NCBI GenBank assembly: GCA_902609035.1
Contig: CACLQG010000008.1
Coordinates: 1-40,389, forward strand
Length of the DNA stretch: 40,389 nucleotides
Reading direction: 5' to 3'
Origin: an uncultured Bacteroidota bacterium
Lineage (GTDB): Bacteria; Bacteroidota; Bacteroidia; Flavobacteriales; Flavobacteriaceae
In this document: positions 17,189 to 24,489 of the stretch, in pieces
How the letters are laid out: each line of letters opens with the position of its first letter
Numbering within the stretch: position 1 is the first letter of the stretch
Position numbers and translations under genes: made by a program
Notes under the pieces: model-generated
What the model saw: only the letters and a program-made list of their open reading frames with translations
The model's database searches: none
What the model was told of the DNA's origin: nothing

Positions 17189-18121
17189 ATGAGTCTCAAT
17201 TTTAAATCATTAATTTTCATTATTCTCTTTATTTTTAATTCAGTGCTGCAGGCACAAAGCTTACCTTCTTTTGAATTGAACTCTGAGTGGAGAACAAGTA
17301 TTAAATCAATGGTCAATTCTCAAAAGAAATTGAGCTTGAAAGAAAAAAAGAAGCTGTTAATTTTTTCATTACATACTGGATTTGAGCACTGGACTATTCC
17401 TCATACAGAAGCTGTAATGGAGATTATTGCAAGAAATTCAGAGGTATTTGAAATAGACTTATCAAAAGATATTTCAGTTTTTGAAAAGGACCAATTATCG
17501 AAATATGATGTAGTGATACTCAATAATAATTGTTCGAAAGGAGATCGAAGAGATATATTTTGGGATGTGTTGAAAACGGAATCATCTTTACATGAACAAG
17601 AGTTGATCAAAAAAGCCAGTGAATTGGAGAATAACCTTATTCTTTTTGTAAAAAAAGGTAAAGGTTTAATGGTTCTTCATGGTGGAATTGTAATGCAGAA
17701 TAATTCATTAGATTTTAGTGATATGATAGGAGGAAGTTTTGATTATCATCCTCCTCAGCAAGAAATTAATGTTAAATTAGTAGATCCTGATCATCCATTG
17801 GTAAGTGATTTTGACCCAGAGGGTTTTGTTCATTTCGATGAGCCTTATTTTTTCAAAAATGCATATTATAGATATAATTTTCGACCCCTACTCTACATTG
17901 ACTTGGATCAAATTTTAATGAATAGAAAACGACCCAGTGACAAAATCAAATACATTTCATGGATTAAACGTTTTGGAAGAGGAAGGGTGTTTTATTGTTC
18001 CCCTTCTCACAACGCCCAAAGTTATGATAATCCTAAACTGCTTCAATTTCTTACAAATGGATTGTATTATGCTGCAGGTTTAATATCTTGTGACGATTCT
18101 CCCATTGGGGATATTCAGTAA
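17189..18121 (+). CDS. Exported ThuA domain-containing protein
   Basis: A 310-residue protein with a signal peptide (FIILFIFNSVLQAQS, cleavage near 23). The ThuA-like domain (class I amidotransferase-like fold) shows LLIFSLHTGFEHWTIPHTEA (about 55-74), YDVVILNNNC, KGKGLMVLHGGIV, DYHPPQQEINVKLVDPDHPL, and the C-terminal GRGRVFYCSPSHNAQSYDNP. ThuA proteins belong to disaccharide catabolism via 3-keto intermediates in rhizobia, and in Bacteroidota they occur with Gfo/Idh oxidoreductases, as here. The enzymatic activity is not settled for this family. It diverges from the DUF6807 operon and is followed by an alpha/beta hydrolase. Confidence 0.9.
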   Translation: MSLNFKSLIFIILFIFNSVLQAQSLPSFELNSEWRTSIKSMVNSQKKLSLKEKKKLLIFSLHTGFEHWTIPHTEAVMEIIARNSEVFEIDLSKDISVFEKDQLSKYDVVILNNNCSKGDRRDIFWDVLKTESSLHEQELIKKASELENNLILFVKKGKGLMVLHGGIVMQNNSLDFSDMIGGSFDYHPPQQEINVKLVDPDHPLVSDFDPEGFVHFDEPYFFKNAYYRYNFRPLLYIDLDQILMNRKRPSDKIKYISWIKRFGRGRVFYCSPSHNAQSYDNPKLLQFLTNGLYYAAGLISCDDSPIGDIQ

Positions 18122-18127
18122 CCTTAA

Positions 18128-18910
18128 TCCAAAACCATCAAAAAATATCTAATCATATTATTAATATTAGGATTTACCTCTGTATCTGCACAAGAATATG
18201 AACCAAATGTTTTTTTCCATCGGAATGACACCTTGCCTTACAGAATTCTTTTACCTGAAGATTTTGATTCACAAAAATCCTATCCTTTATTAGTAATTCT
18301 TCATGGATCAGGCGAACGTGGTAATGATAATGAATTACAACTATTTCATGGAGGCTATCTTTTTAAAACAGAAGAATTTAGAGCTAAATACCCATCTATT
18401 GTTGTTTTTCCACAGTGTCCTGTGGAGTCTTACTGGGCAAGTGTGTCCGAAGATTATGACACATCATCATTAAAAAAAAAATACACTTACGCGAAATCAC
18501 TACCTAAAAATTCACAGTTGGATATAGTTGAATCTTTAATCAAATCCTTGGAGCAGAATTACCCTATTGATACTAGTCGACGCTACCTAGGAGGTTTGTC
18601 CATGGGAGGTATGGGAACCTTTGAATTAGTGAGCAGGAATCCAGATTTTTTTGCGGCTGCATTTCCTATTTGTGGTGGTGCTAACCCCAATTGGGCCCCT
18701 TTGTTAAGCAAAACCCCTTTATGGTTATTTCATGGAGAAAAGGATGACGTGGTTTGGGTTAAGCATTCCAAACGCGTTTTTAAGGCACTCAAGAAACTCG
18801 GTGCTCCTGTTAGGATTACACTATATCCCGATGTTAAACACGATAGCTGGAATTATGCCTTTGCAAATCCAAATTTGATGAAATGGTTGTTTAGTAATAC
18901 GAAAAAATAG
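18128..18910 (+). CDS. Exported alpha/beta hydrolase lacking a canonical start codon
   Basis: From just after a TAA at 18125-18127 the frame reads a clear signal peptide (KKYLIILLILGFTSVSAQ) and then a complete dienelactone hydrolase/carboxylesterase-like domain of about 240 residues. Visible motifs are YPLLVILHGSGERG, the nucleophile GLSMGGMGT, the acid LFHGEKDDVVWV and the histidine DVKHDSW. No ATG, GTG or TTG precedes the signal peptide. Where MKTIKKY would be expected the DNA gives TCC-AAA-ACC-ATC. The options are a rare ATC start at 18137, a mutated start (young pseudogene), or sequence error. The TTG at 18233 would remove the signal. It lies 6 nt after the ThuA stop, so the two are probably co-transcribed. 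The stop abuts the 3' end of a convergent tRNA gene. Confidence 0.8.
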   Translation, partial: SKTIKKYLIILLILGFTSVSAQEYEPNVFFHRNDTLPYRILLPEDFDSQKSYPLLVILHGSGERGNDNELQLFHGGYLFKTEEFRAKYPSIVVFPQCPVESYWASVSEDYDTSSLKKKYTYAKSLPKNSQLDIVESLIKSLEQNYPIDTSRRYLGGLSMGGMGTFELVSRNPDFFAAAFPICGGANPNWAPLLSKTPLWLFHGEKDDVVWVKHSKRVFKALKKLGAPVRITLYPDVKHDSWNYAFANPNLMKWLFSNTKK

Positions 18911-18984
18911 TCGGGATGACAGGATTTGAACCTGCGACCCCACGCACCCCATGCGTGTGCGCTACCAAGCTGCGCCACATCCCG
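18911..18984 (-). tRNA. tRNA-Pro (anticodon GGG)
   Basis: Reading the minus strand gives a full cloverleaf: acceptor CGGGATG pairing with CATCCCG, D-stem GCGC/GCGC, anticodon stem CACGC/GCGTG with loop ATGGGGT (anticodon GGG), and T-arm with GGTTCAAATCC. The discriminator is A. No CCA is encoded: the next bases on this strand are CTA, the complement of the hydrolase stop TAG. It reads CCC/CCU codons. It lies 34 nt downstream of tRNA-Pro(TGG), likely in one transcript. Confidence 0.96.
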
Positions 18985-19018
18985 AGTTGACCTTACGGTA
19001 ACTGTTGTAAAATAATTG

Positions 19019-19093
19019 TCGGGGTGGCAGGATTCGAACCTGCGACCTCCTGCTCCCAAAGCAGGCGCGATGACCGGGCTACGCTACACCCCG
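19019..19093 (-). tRNA. tRNA-Pro (anticodon TGG)
   Basis: The minus strand gives acceptor CGGGGTG pairing with CACCCCG, a D-arm containing AGCCCGGTCATCGC, anticodon stem CCTGC/GCAGG with loop TTTGGGA (anticodon TGG), and T-arm GGTTCGAATCC. The discriminator is A with no encoded CCA. It reads CCA/CCG and probably other proline codons. It is first in a two-tRNA unit with a good promoter about 30 nt upstream. Confidence 0.97.
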
Positions 19094-19123
19094 AGACAAT
19101 CTTAAGGTATTTCAATAGGTGCG

Positions 19124-19153
19124 CAAATATAGGATTAAATAAAATTAATGCAA
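19124..19153 (-). promoter_or_regulatory. Promoter of the tRNA-Pro pair
   Basis: On the minus strand TATATTTG (19131 down to 19124) fits the Bacteroidota -7 consensus TAnnTTTG. A TTG (19153 to 19151) lies 19 nt upstream, the expected -33 spacing. Transcription would start about 25 nt before the first tRNA base. The remaining sequence from about 19160 to 19410 is AT-rich with no gene or repeat that I recognise. Confidence 0.7.
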
Positions 19154-19413
19154 ATCGTCTATCATTATTATTTGGAAACAATCCTGATAAATTTTCGATA
19201 TTAAATCCATTAAAATTATTTTACAAGAAATGAAATAACTTATACACTTGGACTTAGCTTAATTCTTTGATCCGAAAATTGAAAAACAATAATTTATTGT
19301 TTAAAAATCAAATTACCTAACACATATATTATGCCTTAGCTATTTTTTATTATAATGATCATCATGCCTATTAATTTTAACATTTTATCAACACTAATTC
19401 AATGTAAAAAAAA

Positions 19414-19421
19414 ATATATTT
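19414..19421 (+). promoter_or_regulatory. Possible -7 box before a small ORF
   Basis: TATATTTG matches TAnnTTTG and lies 22 nt before the GTG at 19443. No good -33 element is seen. It supports transcription of the small reading frame that follows, or of a short RNA. Confidence 0.4.
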
Positions 19422-19442
19422 GTTTATGTACAATTGACTATA

Positions 19443-19649
19443 GTGAAAAGAGAAAAAACATCTTCAACTTATTTTTTTTACAAAAGTATTTTACGAAAAG
19501 TCAGCTTTAACGCGGTTCTTTTTGAGAAAGAACTCTTTAAGGCACTATGTGTTTTGTCCAAAAGAGAGGGAGAAAGATTATACAGATGGTCGCTTGTTTT
19601 TACAAAATCTTATCCAGAATTGCAGGCCAACCTTAATATTTCATATTAG
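19443..19649 (+). CDS. Possible small hypothetical protein
   Basis: From GTG 19443 (alternative TTG 19434) a 68-residue frame reads YFFYKSILRKVSFNAVLFEK, then LFKALCVLSKREGERLYRWS, and ends LQANLNISY. The pattern of KVSF-x-LFxKEL-KAL followed by L/ERLxxW resembles small conserved Bacteroidota proteins of 60-70 residues that I remember only vaguely, with no known function. A -7 box lies upstream. The 3' end overlaps the convergent oxyR-like gene by 17 nt. The lack of an ATG and the short length keep this uncertain. Confidence 0.45.
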   Translation: MKREKTSSTYFFYKSILRKVSFNAVLFEKELFKALCVLSKREGERLYRWSLVFTKSYPELQANLNISY

Positions 19650-20580
19650 ATTTTTCGGGTGTTATAATTTTGATGTTTTCAAATTTTATAGCCCCTCTGA
19701 TAACGCTAGTAATAGTTGATCTCAGTGCATTTATTATGGGTAGTTTCAGTTTGCTTTTATAGTAAATCAAGCTAACCTCTCTTGCTGGTGCTGGTTCTGG
19801 AAAATATCTAATATTTTTCTTTTTTGGTTCTGTTAGGGTGTTGCTATGTAGATAGGGAAGTAAAGTCATTCCCAATCCCTCCTCTGCCAAATTGATTAAA
19901 GTCTCAAAACTACCACTTTTTAGATCAAACGGATTACTTTCAATCCTGTTTAGTTGACAAAGATTTAGAACGTGATTTCTAAAACAATGTCCATCCTCAA
20001 GGACTAATAAATCTGTTATATTGAGGTCATCGATTTGAATTTGTTCAATAGAGTGAAGCGAATTACCCTTGGGAATGTATCCCACAAAAGGTTCGTGATA
20101 TAGTGGTTGTTCCAAAATGTGATTAAGGCCTAATGGGGTGGCAGCAATACCTGCGTCCAAATGCCCGTCCTCCAATAACTTGGTGATATTTTGGGTGGTC
20201 AACTCTTCAATTTTGAGATCGACTTTCGGATATTTTTTGATAAAAGTATTTAGAAACATCGGTAGTAATGTGGGCATTACTGTGGGAATGATTCCCAATT
20301 TAAATTCGCCCCCTATGTAACCCTTTTCGGCAGAAACTAAGTCCTGCATTCGTGTGGCTTCCACTGTAATTTTTTTGGCTTGACCAAGGATTTTTTTTCC
20401 TATGTCAGTTAGTACAATAGGCTTGGTAGATCTATTAAATATTTTCACACCTAATTCTTCCTCTAATTTTTGAATTTGCATACTCAATGTAGGTTGGGTA
20501 ACAAAGCAACTTTCAGCTGCGAGGGTAAAGTTTCCGAATTCTGCAATTGCAGTCATATAGTGAAGCTGAGTAAGTGTCAT
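19633..20580 (-). CDS. oxyR: OxyR-type LysR regulator of peroxide response
   Basis: A 315-residue LysR-family activator. The N-terminal winged helix reads MTLTQLHYMTAIAEFGNFTL then AAESCFVTQPTLSMQIQKLE. The effector domain contains LVLEDGHCFRNHVLNLC, in which the two cysteines fall at residues 199 and 208. These are the same numbers and the same spacing as the peroxide-sensing disulfide pair of E. coli OxyR, so redox sensing is well supported. No catalase or peroxiredoxin gene is adjacent, so its targets lie elsewhere. A palindrome just upstream suggests autoregulation. Confidence 0.93.
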   Translation of the reverse strand: MTLTQLHYMTAIAEFGNFTLAAESCFVTQPTLSMQIQKLEEELGVKIFNRSTKPIVLTDIGKKILGQAKKITVEATRMQDLVSAEKGYIGGEFKLGIIPTVMPTLLPMFLNTFIKKYPKVDLKIEELTTQNITKLLEDGHLDAGIAATPLGLNHILEQPLYHEPFVGYIPKGNSLHSIEQIQIDDLNITDLLVLEDGHCFRNHVLNLCQLNRIESNPFDLKSGSFETLINLAEEGLGMTLLPYLHSNTLTEPKKKNIRYFPEPAPAREVSLIYYKSKLKLPIINALRSTITSVIRGAIKFENIKIITPEKSNMKY

Positions 20581-20613
20581 AGTAAAGTATTATTAATAAT
20601 TTAAATATAATAA

Positions 20614-20635
20614 TATTTTACTATTTTGTAAAATA
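20614..20635. promoter_or_regulatory. Inverted repeat upstream of oxyR
   Basis: TATTTTAC (20614-20621) and GTAAAATA (20628-20635) form a perfect 8-bp inverted repeat with a 6-nt spacer, 34 nt before the oxyR start. A second imperfect dyad (AGTAAA near 20581, TTTACT near 20622) spans the start region. LysR proteins bind such dyads and often control their own genes. The high AT content makes chance palindromes common. Confidence 0.4.
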
Positions 20636-20687
20636 ATTAGCTTAAAAAAGCCATAAAAAATGATAATTAATACTACAATTATTATAA

Positions 20688-21374
20688 TTACTTAATAATT
20701 TTTGTTTTGATATAGACATTACTGATAGGCATATCTCTGTTATCAACTTTAACTTCATTAATTTTGTCAACTACCTCCATTCCATCAATGACCTCTCCAA
20801 AAGCAGTATAGTCCCCATCCAAATGATAAGCTCCAGGTGATTGTTTAACAATAAAGAATTCATATGGAGATGCGAGTTTATGTGGATTGTCTATTTCACT
20901 ACTAGGCATGGATACTACTCCTCGATGGTGAGAATATCCTTTCTTAGTGTCGGCAGGAAGAAGATAACGTCCAATTTTATGTCTTTTTTTCGTACTTGTC
21001 CAACTATCCGAGTTCCCTCCTTGAATTATAAAATTTGGAACGACCCGATGAAACATTGTGCCGTCGAAATATTTTTTCTTTGTCAGGTAAATAAAATTTG
21101 CTCGGTGGTAGGGTGTTTTTTCGTAAAGTAGAATATCAATATTACCATATTTGGTGATGATCCTGACCTTATTTTCTTTGTTTTTTTGAGCGTACTCAAA
21201 CAAAAAAGGAATTGCATTTATGTTATCTAAAAAAATTTCTTCTTCTTTATTATCTAATTTTTTTAATTGTTTTTTTTCAGGAACTTTGTCTATTAACTTA
21301 TTCTTTGAAGGTTTTTCGTTGCATCCAATTTGAATGAGTACCAAGACATATATAAATATTTTTAGATATTTCAT
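20688..21374 (-). CDS. Cyclophilin-type peptidylprolyl isomerase, lipoprotein
   Basis: Cyclophilins catalyse proline cis-trans isomerisation and help proteins fold. From the ATG at 21374 the 228-residue product has a lipoprotein signal (YLKIFIYVLVLIQIGC, Cys 18), a charged linker, and a cyclophilin domain with YDILLYE-type strands: RIITKYGNIDILLYEKTPYH, YFDGTMFHRVVPNFIIQGG (catalytic Arg), GVVSMP, SPYEFFIV and YTAFGEVIDGMEVVDKI. A longer frame from 21437 would lack the signal start and enter the neighbouring gene. The ATG overlaps the divergent NUDIX ATG as CATG. It is likely anchored in the envelope. Confidence 0.93.
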   Translation of the reverse strand: MKYLKIFIYVLVLIQIGCNEKPSKNKLIDKVPEKKQLKKLDNKEEEIFLDNINAIPFLFEYAQKNKENKVRIITKYGNIDILLYEKTPYHRANFIYLTKKKYFDGTMFHRVVPNFIIQGGNSDSWTSTKKRHKIGRYLLPADTKKGYSHHRGVVSMPSSEIDNPHKLASPYEFFIVKQSPGAYHLDGDYTAFGEVIDGMEVVDKINEVKVDNRDMPISNVYIKTKIIK

Positions 21375-22017
21375 GGAATTTGATGATTTTTTGAGACTTT
21401 TCACAAAGTTAAAAAAAAACAAAGTTGATGCTGGCATAGCACATTCTCTATTGGCACCTAATATTAGGGACGAACAAATTAAGCAAACACATATGGAAGA
21501 TATTAAACCAAAAAATGCGGCTGTTTTGCTTCTAGTTTACCCCAACACAAATGGAGAAATGAGTTTATTATTGATGAGACGTAATCAATATAAGGGTACT
21601 CATTCTAGACAGATTAGTTTTCCAGGCGGAAAGCCAGAATCTCAAGATATTGATCTTTGGTCTACCGCGCTAAGAGAAACTTTTGAGGAGGTCGGCATCT
21701 CTTCAAATCAAATCTTTCTTATAAGACCTCTTTCTCAACTCTATGTCCCACCAAGTAATTTTTTAATTAGCCCTTTTCTTGCCTATACTAAACACCCTTG
21801 TGAGTTTGTCCCTGACCGAAAAGAGGTAGATAAAATTATAGAAATACCTCTGAAAAATTTAATTTCCACTGAACCATTTATGACGAAGCAGTATAGTTCC
21901 TCACTTGAATTGATCTATGCTCCCGCCTATATTTTTGATCAAGATGAAGTCTGGGGGGCAACTGCCATGATATTATCTGAATTTAAAATGTTATTAATAG
22001 CAAGCCTATTCAAATAG
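21373..22017 (+). CDS. NUDIX hydrolase, CoA pyrophosphatase-like
   Basis: The family hydrolyses nucleoside diphosphate derivatives; this subgroup resembles coenzyme A diphosphatases. From ATG 21373 it has 214 residues. LLMRRNQYKGTHSRQISFPG is the subgroup signature preceding the Nudix box, which continues GGKPESQDIDLW and ends RETFEEVGI with the metal-binding glutamates. A later internal ATG at 21493 would begin just before the Nudix domain and is an alternative start. The favoured start shares two bases with the divergent cyclophilin ATG. It is followed 33 nt later by an acyltransferase gene. Confidence 0.92.
   Translation: MEFDDFLRLFTKLKKNKVDAGIAHSLLAPNIRDEQIKQTHMEDIKPKNAAVLLLVYPNTNGEMSLLLMRRNQYKGTHSRQISFPGGKPESQDIDLWSTALRETFEEVGISSNQIFLIRPLSQLYVPPSNFLISPFLAYTKHPCEFVPDRKEVDKIIEIPLKNLISTEPFMTKQYSSSLELIYAPAYIFDQDEVWGATAMILSEFKMLLIASLFK
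21404..21411 (-). promoter_or_regulatory. Possible -7 box of the cyclophilin gene inside the NUDIX gene
   Basis: On the minus strand TAACTTTG fits TAnnTTTG and lies 30 nt upstream of the cyclophilin ATG, within codons 11-13 of the NUDIX gene. No -33 TTG at 19 nt was seen. Confidence 0.4.
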
Positions 22018-22019
22018 TT

Positions 22020-22027
22020 TATATTTG
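22020..22027 (+). promoter_or_regulatory. Possible -7 box before the acyltransferase gene
   Basis: TATATTTG (TAnnTTTG) begins three bases after the NUDIX stop and 31 nt before the acyltransferase ATG. The -33 region has no clear TTG. The gene may be transcribed both from here and by read-through. Confidence 0.4.
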
Positions 22028-22050
22028 TGTTATTGTATCTTTAGTTATAG

Positions 22051-22842
22051 ATGTTAAAAAAAAACCCTTTTGGCCATTATTTGATTCTAAAAAAATGGCT
22101 TATTTTTTTTATGGGCTGTATTACTCATAGACGTTATAGAGGATTTAACCAACTTCAAGTCGAAGGTTCTGATGTAATAAGACAGTTGCCTGAAAACAAC
22201 GTTTTGTTTGTTTCCAATCATCAAACTTATTTTGCTGACGTAGTGGCTATGTTTCATGTTTTCAATGCAAGTTTAAGTGGTCGTATAGATTCGATTAAAA
22301 ATATCTGGTACCTATGGAATCCAAAACTCAACATCTATTTTGTAGCTGCAAAAGAAACCATGAAAGCTGGATTTTTACCAAGAATTTTGGCCTACGCAGG
22401 ATCCATTTCCATTGAGCGAACATGGAGAGAAAAAGGTATTGACATAAATCGACAAGTGAAGATGAGCGACATATCAAATATTGGAATGGCATTGGACGAT
22501 GGCTGGGTAATTACTTTTCCCCAAGGGACTACAACTCCCTTCAAGCCCCTTAGAAAAGGGACTGCACATATTATAAAACGCTACAAGCCTATTGTAGTTC
22601 CTATTGTAATTGACGGGTTTAGAAGATCTTTCGATAAGAAGGGTATTAGAATAAAAAAAAGAGGAATCCTCCAATCAATGGAGGTTAAAGAACCCCTCAA
22701 TATTGATTACGAAAATGAATCTGTGGAGTCTATAATTCAAAAAATACAATTCGCAATTGAACAGCATCCGTCATTCTTAAAAGTAATTCCTGAGGAAGAG
22801 TTACATAACGAAGAGCAACTCAACAAATGGCGGGAGTGGTAA
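22051..22842 (+). CDS. Lysophospholipid acyltransferase family protein
   Basis: The 263-residue product fits the PlsC-like (LPLAT) superfamily, which transfers acyl groups to lysophosphatidic acid and related acceptors at the inner membrane. A hydrophobic N-terminal stretch (KKWLIFFMGC) is followed by motif I VSNHQTYFADVVAMF, where the His and Asp are separated by five residues instead of the usual four. Later motifs are AYAGSISIERTW and VITFPQGTTTPFKPLRKGTA, where FPQGT replaces FPEGT. PIVIDGF closes the fold. These deviations mark a divergent branch, so the exact acceptor is uncertain. Confidence 0.87.
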   Translation: MLKKNPFGHYLILKKWLIFFMGCITHRRYRGFNQLQVEGSDVIRQLPENNVLFVSNHQTYFADVVAMFHVFNASLSGRIDSIKNIWYLWNPKLNIYFVAAKETMKAGFLPRILAYAGSISIERTWREKGIDINRQVKMSDISNIGMALDDGWVITFPQGTTTPFKPLRKGTAHIIKRYKPIVVPIVIDGFRRSFDKKGIRIKKRGILQSMEVKEPLNIDYENESVESIIQKIQFAIEQHPSFLKVIPEEELHNEEQLNKWREW

Positions 22843-23457
22843 TTTAACTTTTATGGCTAATGGGTAATTCCTGCAACACTCACGCAAGTATCGGCAGCAT
22901 TTTGTCCTTAGTTTTGAGAAAAAAGATCATCAATTACTTTAAGATAAATTGTTGCCTTTTATAAACATTTATAAAGAAGATATTCAATAAATCAGTTCTA
23001 GATTTGATTTTAGCTTGACCTATTTCATAGGCCTCAAAATTTCCAATATGTCCTATCTGAAATTTATTTTCATTTTTTCCATGCTCTTTGCTATTCAACA
23101 GGTCGATTCCAATATATACCAATAAATTTATTAATTGAAGAGGAACAATCTGAATTTTCGTGTAAATTAATTGTATGATAACGAAGTTTTAAACGAAAAC
23201 ATCCACTTCAGGAAATCAACAAGGTTTTTTTTGGCTAAAAATAAAATCATTAAGGCACTATTTCAACTTCTGATATGGATATTAATTTTAATTTTTCCCA
23301 AGCAATTTTCCTGTCAATTCAACTGCGTGATTAAAATTGTCACTAATACTATGAGTATAGCTTTTTCATACTTCTTCATCTTATTATTTTTATTCTTAAA
23401 TTCTATTAAATGTACTAACTTTAAGAATTGTGTGTTTAACAATTGCCTTACAAATCT
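22843..23457. other. Intergenic stretch without a recognised gene
   Basis: About 615 bases. Two weak reading frames exist: one on the minus strand (about 22934-23190, no ATG) and a hydrophobic one on the plus strand (from a TTG at 23171). Neither has a recognisable motif, a credible start or a promoter. No repeat, terminator or RNA gene was recognised. It could hold remnants of decayed genes. Confidence 0.5.
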
Positions 23458-24489
23458 ATGAAACTATCCAAATTTGTCAATAACTTGTTACTTCTGATTA
23501 TTATTGGTTCAAGTAGTTGTAAAACAGTTTACCAAAATATCCCTTTCAAAGAAGAATTAGTTCCTGAAGAACCAGATTATTCAGAATCCAAAAGCTGGGC
23601 GGTATTACCGGGAAAATATCCGAGGGTACTAAAGGAATTTGAAAAAATAAATAGTGACCAAAAAGCAGACGTTTTTTATATCTATCCAACCCTTTTTTCA
23701 GATAAAAATATAAAAGATTGGAATTCGAATATTTGGTCCTCTTCAATACGACAAGATGTTTTTGATTCGGCTGTGAAATATCAAGCTTCTGCATGGCTTA
23801 ATGCAGGAGATTTATATGTTCCATTTTATCGACAAGCACATTATAGAATTTTTATTGAACAATATAGTGAAATTGGGAGGCCTGCATGGCAAATCGCATA
23901 TGATGACATCAAAAATGCTTTTCATTACTACTTGAAACACTACAATGAGGGAAAACCAATTATCATAGCATCACATAGCCAAGGAAGTATGCATGCCAAA
24001 AGATTAATTAAAGAATTTTTTGATAAAAAGTCATTAAGAAGTCAATTGGTAGCGGCTTATCTCATTGGAACTCGAGTTTTACCCAACGAGTTTGAAACTA
24101 TTCACCCACTTCAAGATCCTAAAGCCACGGGTGGATTTGTCAGTTGGAATGCTTATAAAATGGATAAATTTCCTAAAAATTACATCCAATGGTTTCTGGG
24201 AGGGGTAACCTCGAACCCCATTACATGGGATACCCAAAAAACTTCAGAAAAAAATAACCACAAAGGTCTTCTTAGTAGAGACTTAAAACTTTATCCCAAG
24301 AGTCTCAATATTGAATTGATTGATGGAGTTCTTTGGACTTCCCTTCCTCAAATTCCTGGGCGGGTTTTTTTCTCTTTGATTAAAAATTATCATTTTGCAG
24401 ATATTAATCTTTTTTGGAAAGATATAGAACAAAATTCTATTGTAAGGGTAAAATCATGGTATCAAAAAAAGCAGAATGAAAATCAATAA
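23458..24489 (+). CDS. DUF3089 family lipoprotein, alpha/beta-hydrolase fold
   Basis: From the ATG at 23458 the 343-residue product starts with a lipoprotein-like signal (LLLLIIIGSSSC, Cys 21). It continues with DUF3089 features: DVFYIYPTLFSDKNIKDWNS, a region around SAWLNAGDLYVPFYRQAHYR, AWQIAYDDIKNAFHYYLKHY, and the nucleophile elbow IIIASHSQGSMHAKRLI, where the serine sits in SHSQG. The fold suggests an esterase or lipase at the cell surface; the substrate is unknown. A longer frame from 23443 adds five residues without merit. Its end overlaps the SDR start by 14 nt. Confidence 0.88.
   Translation: MKLSKFVNNLLLLIIIGSSSCKTVYQNIPFKEELVPEEPDYSESKSWAVLPGKYPRVLKEFEKINSDQKADVFYIYPTLFSDKNIKDWNSNIWSSSIRQDVFDSAVKYQASAWLNAGDLYVPFYRQAHYRIFIEQYSEIGRPAWQIAYDDIKNAFHYYLKHYNEGKPIIIASHSQGSMHAKRLIKEFFDKKSLRSQLVAAYLIGTRVLPNEFETIHPLQDPKATGGFVSWNAYKMDKFPKNYIQWFLGGVTSNPITWDTQKTSEKNNHKGLLSRDLKLYPKSLNIELIDGVLWTSLPQIPGRVFFSLIKNYHFADINLFWKDIEQNSIVRVKSWYQKKQNENQ

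Noticed and set aside
18853..19233. Short frames over the tRNA genes
   Set aside because: They are translations of tRNA sequence (for example, GFEPATSC-like peptides), a well-known artefact.
22934..23461. Two weak frames, one minus (22934-23190) and one hydrophobic plus (23171-23461)
   Set aside because: No ATG, no recognised motif and no promoter; both fit chance frames in AT-rich DNA.
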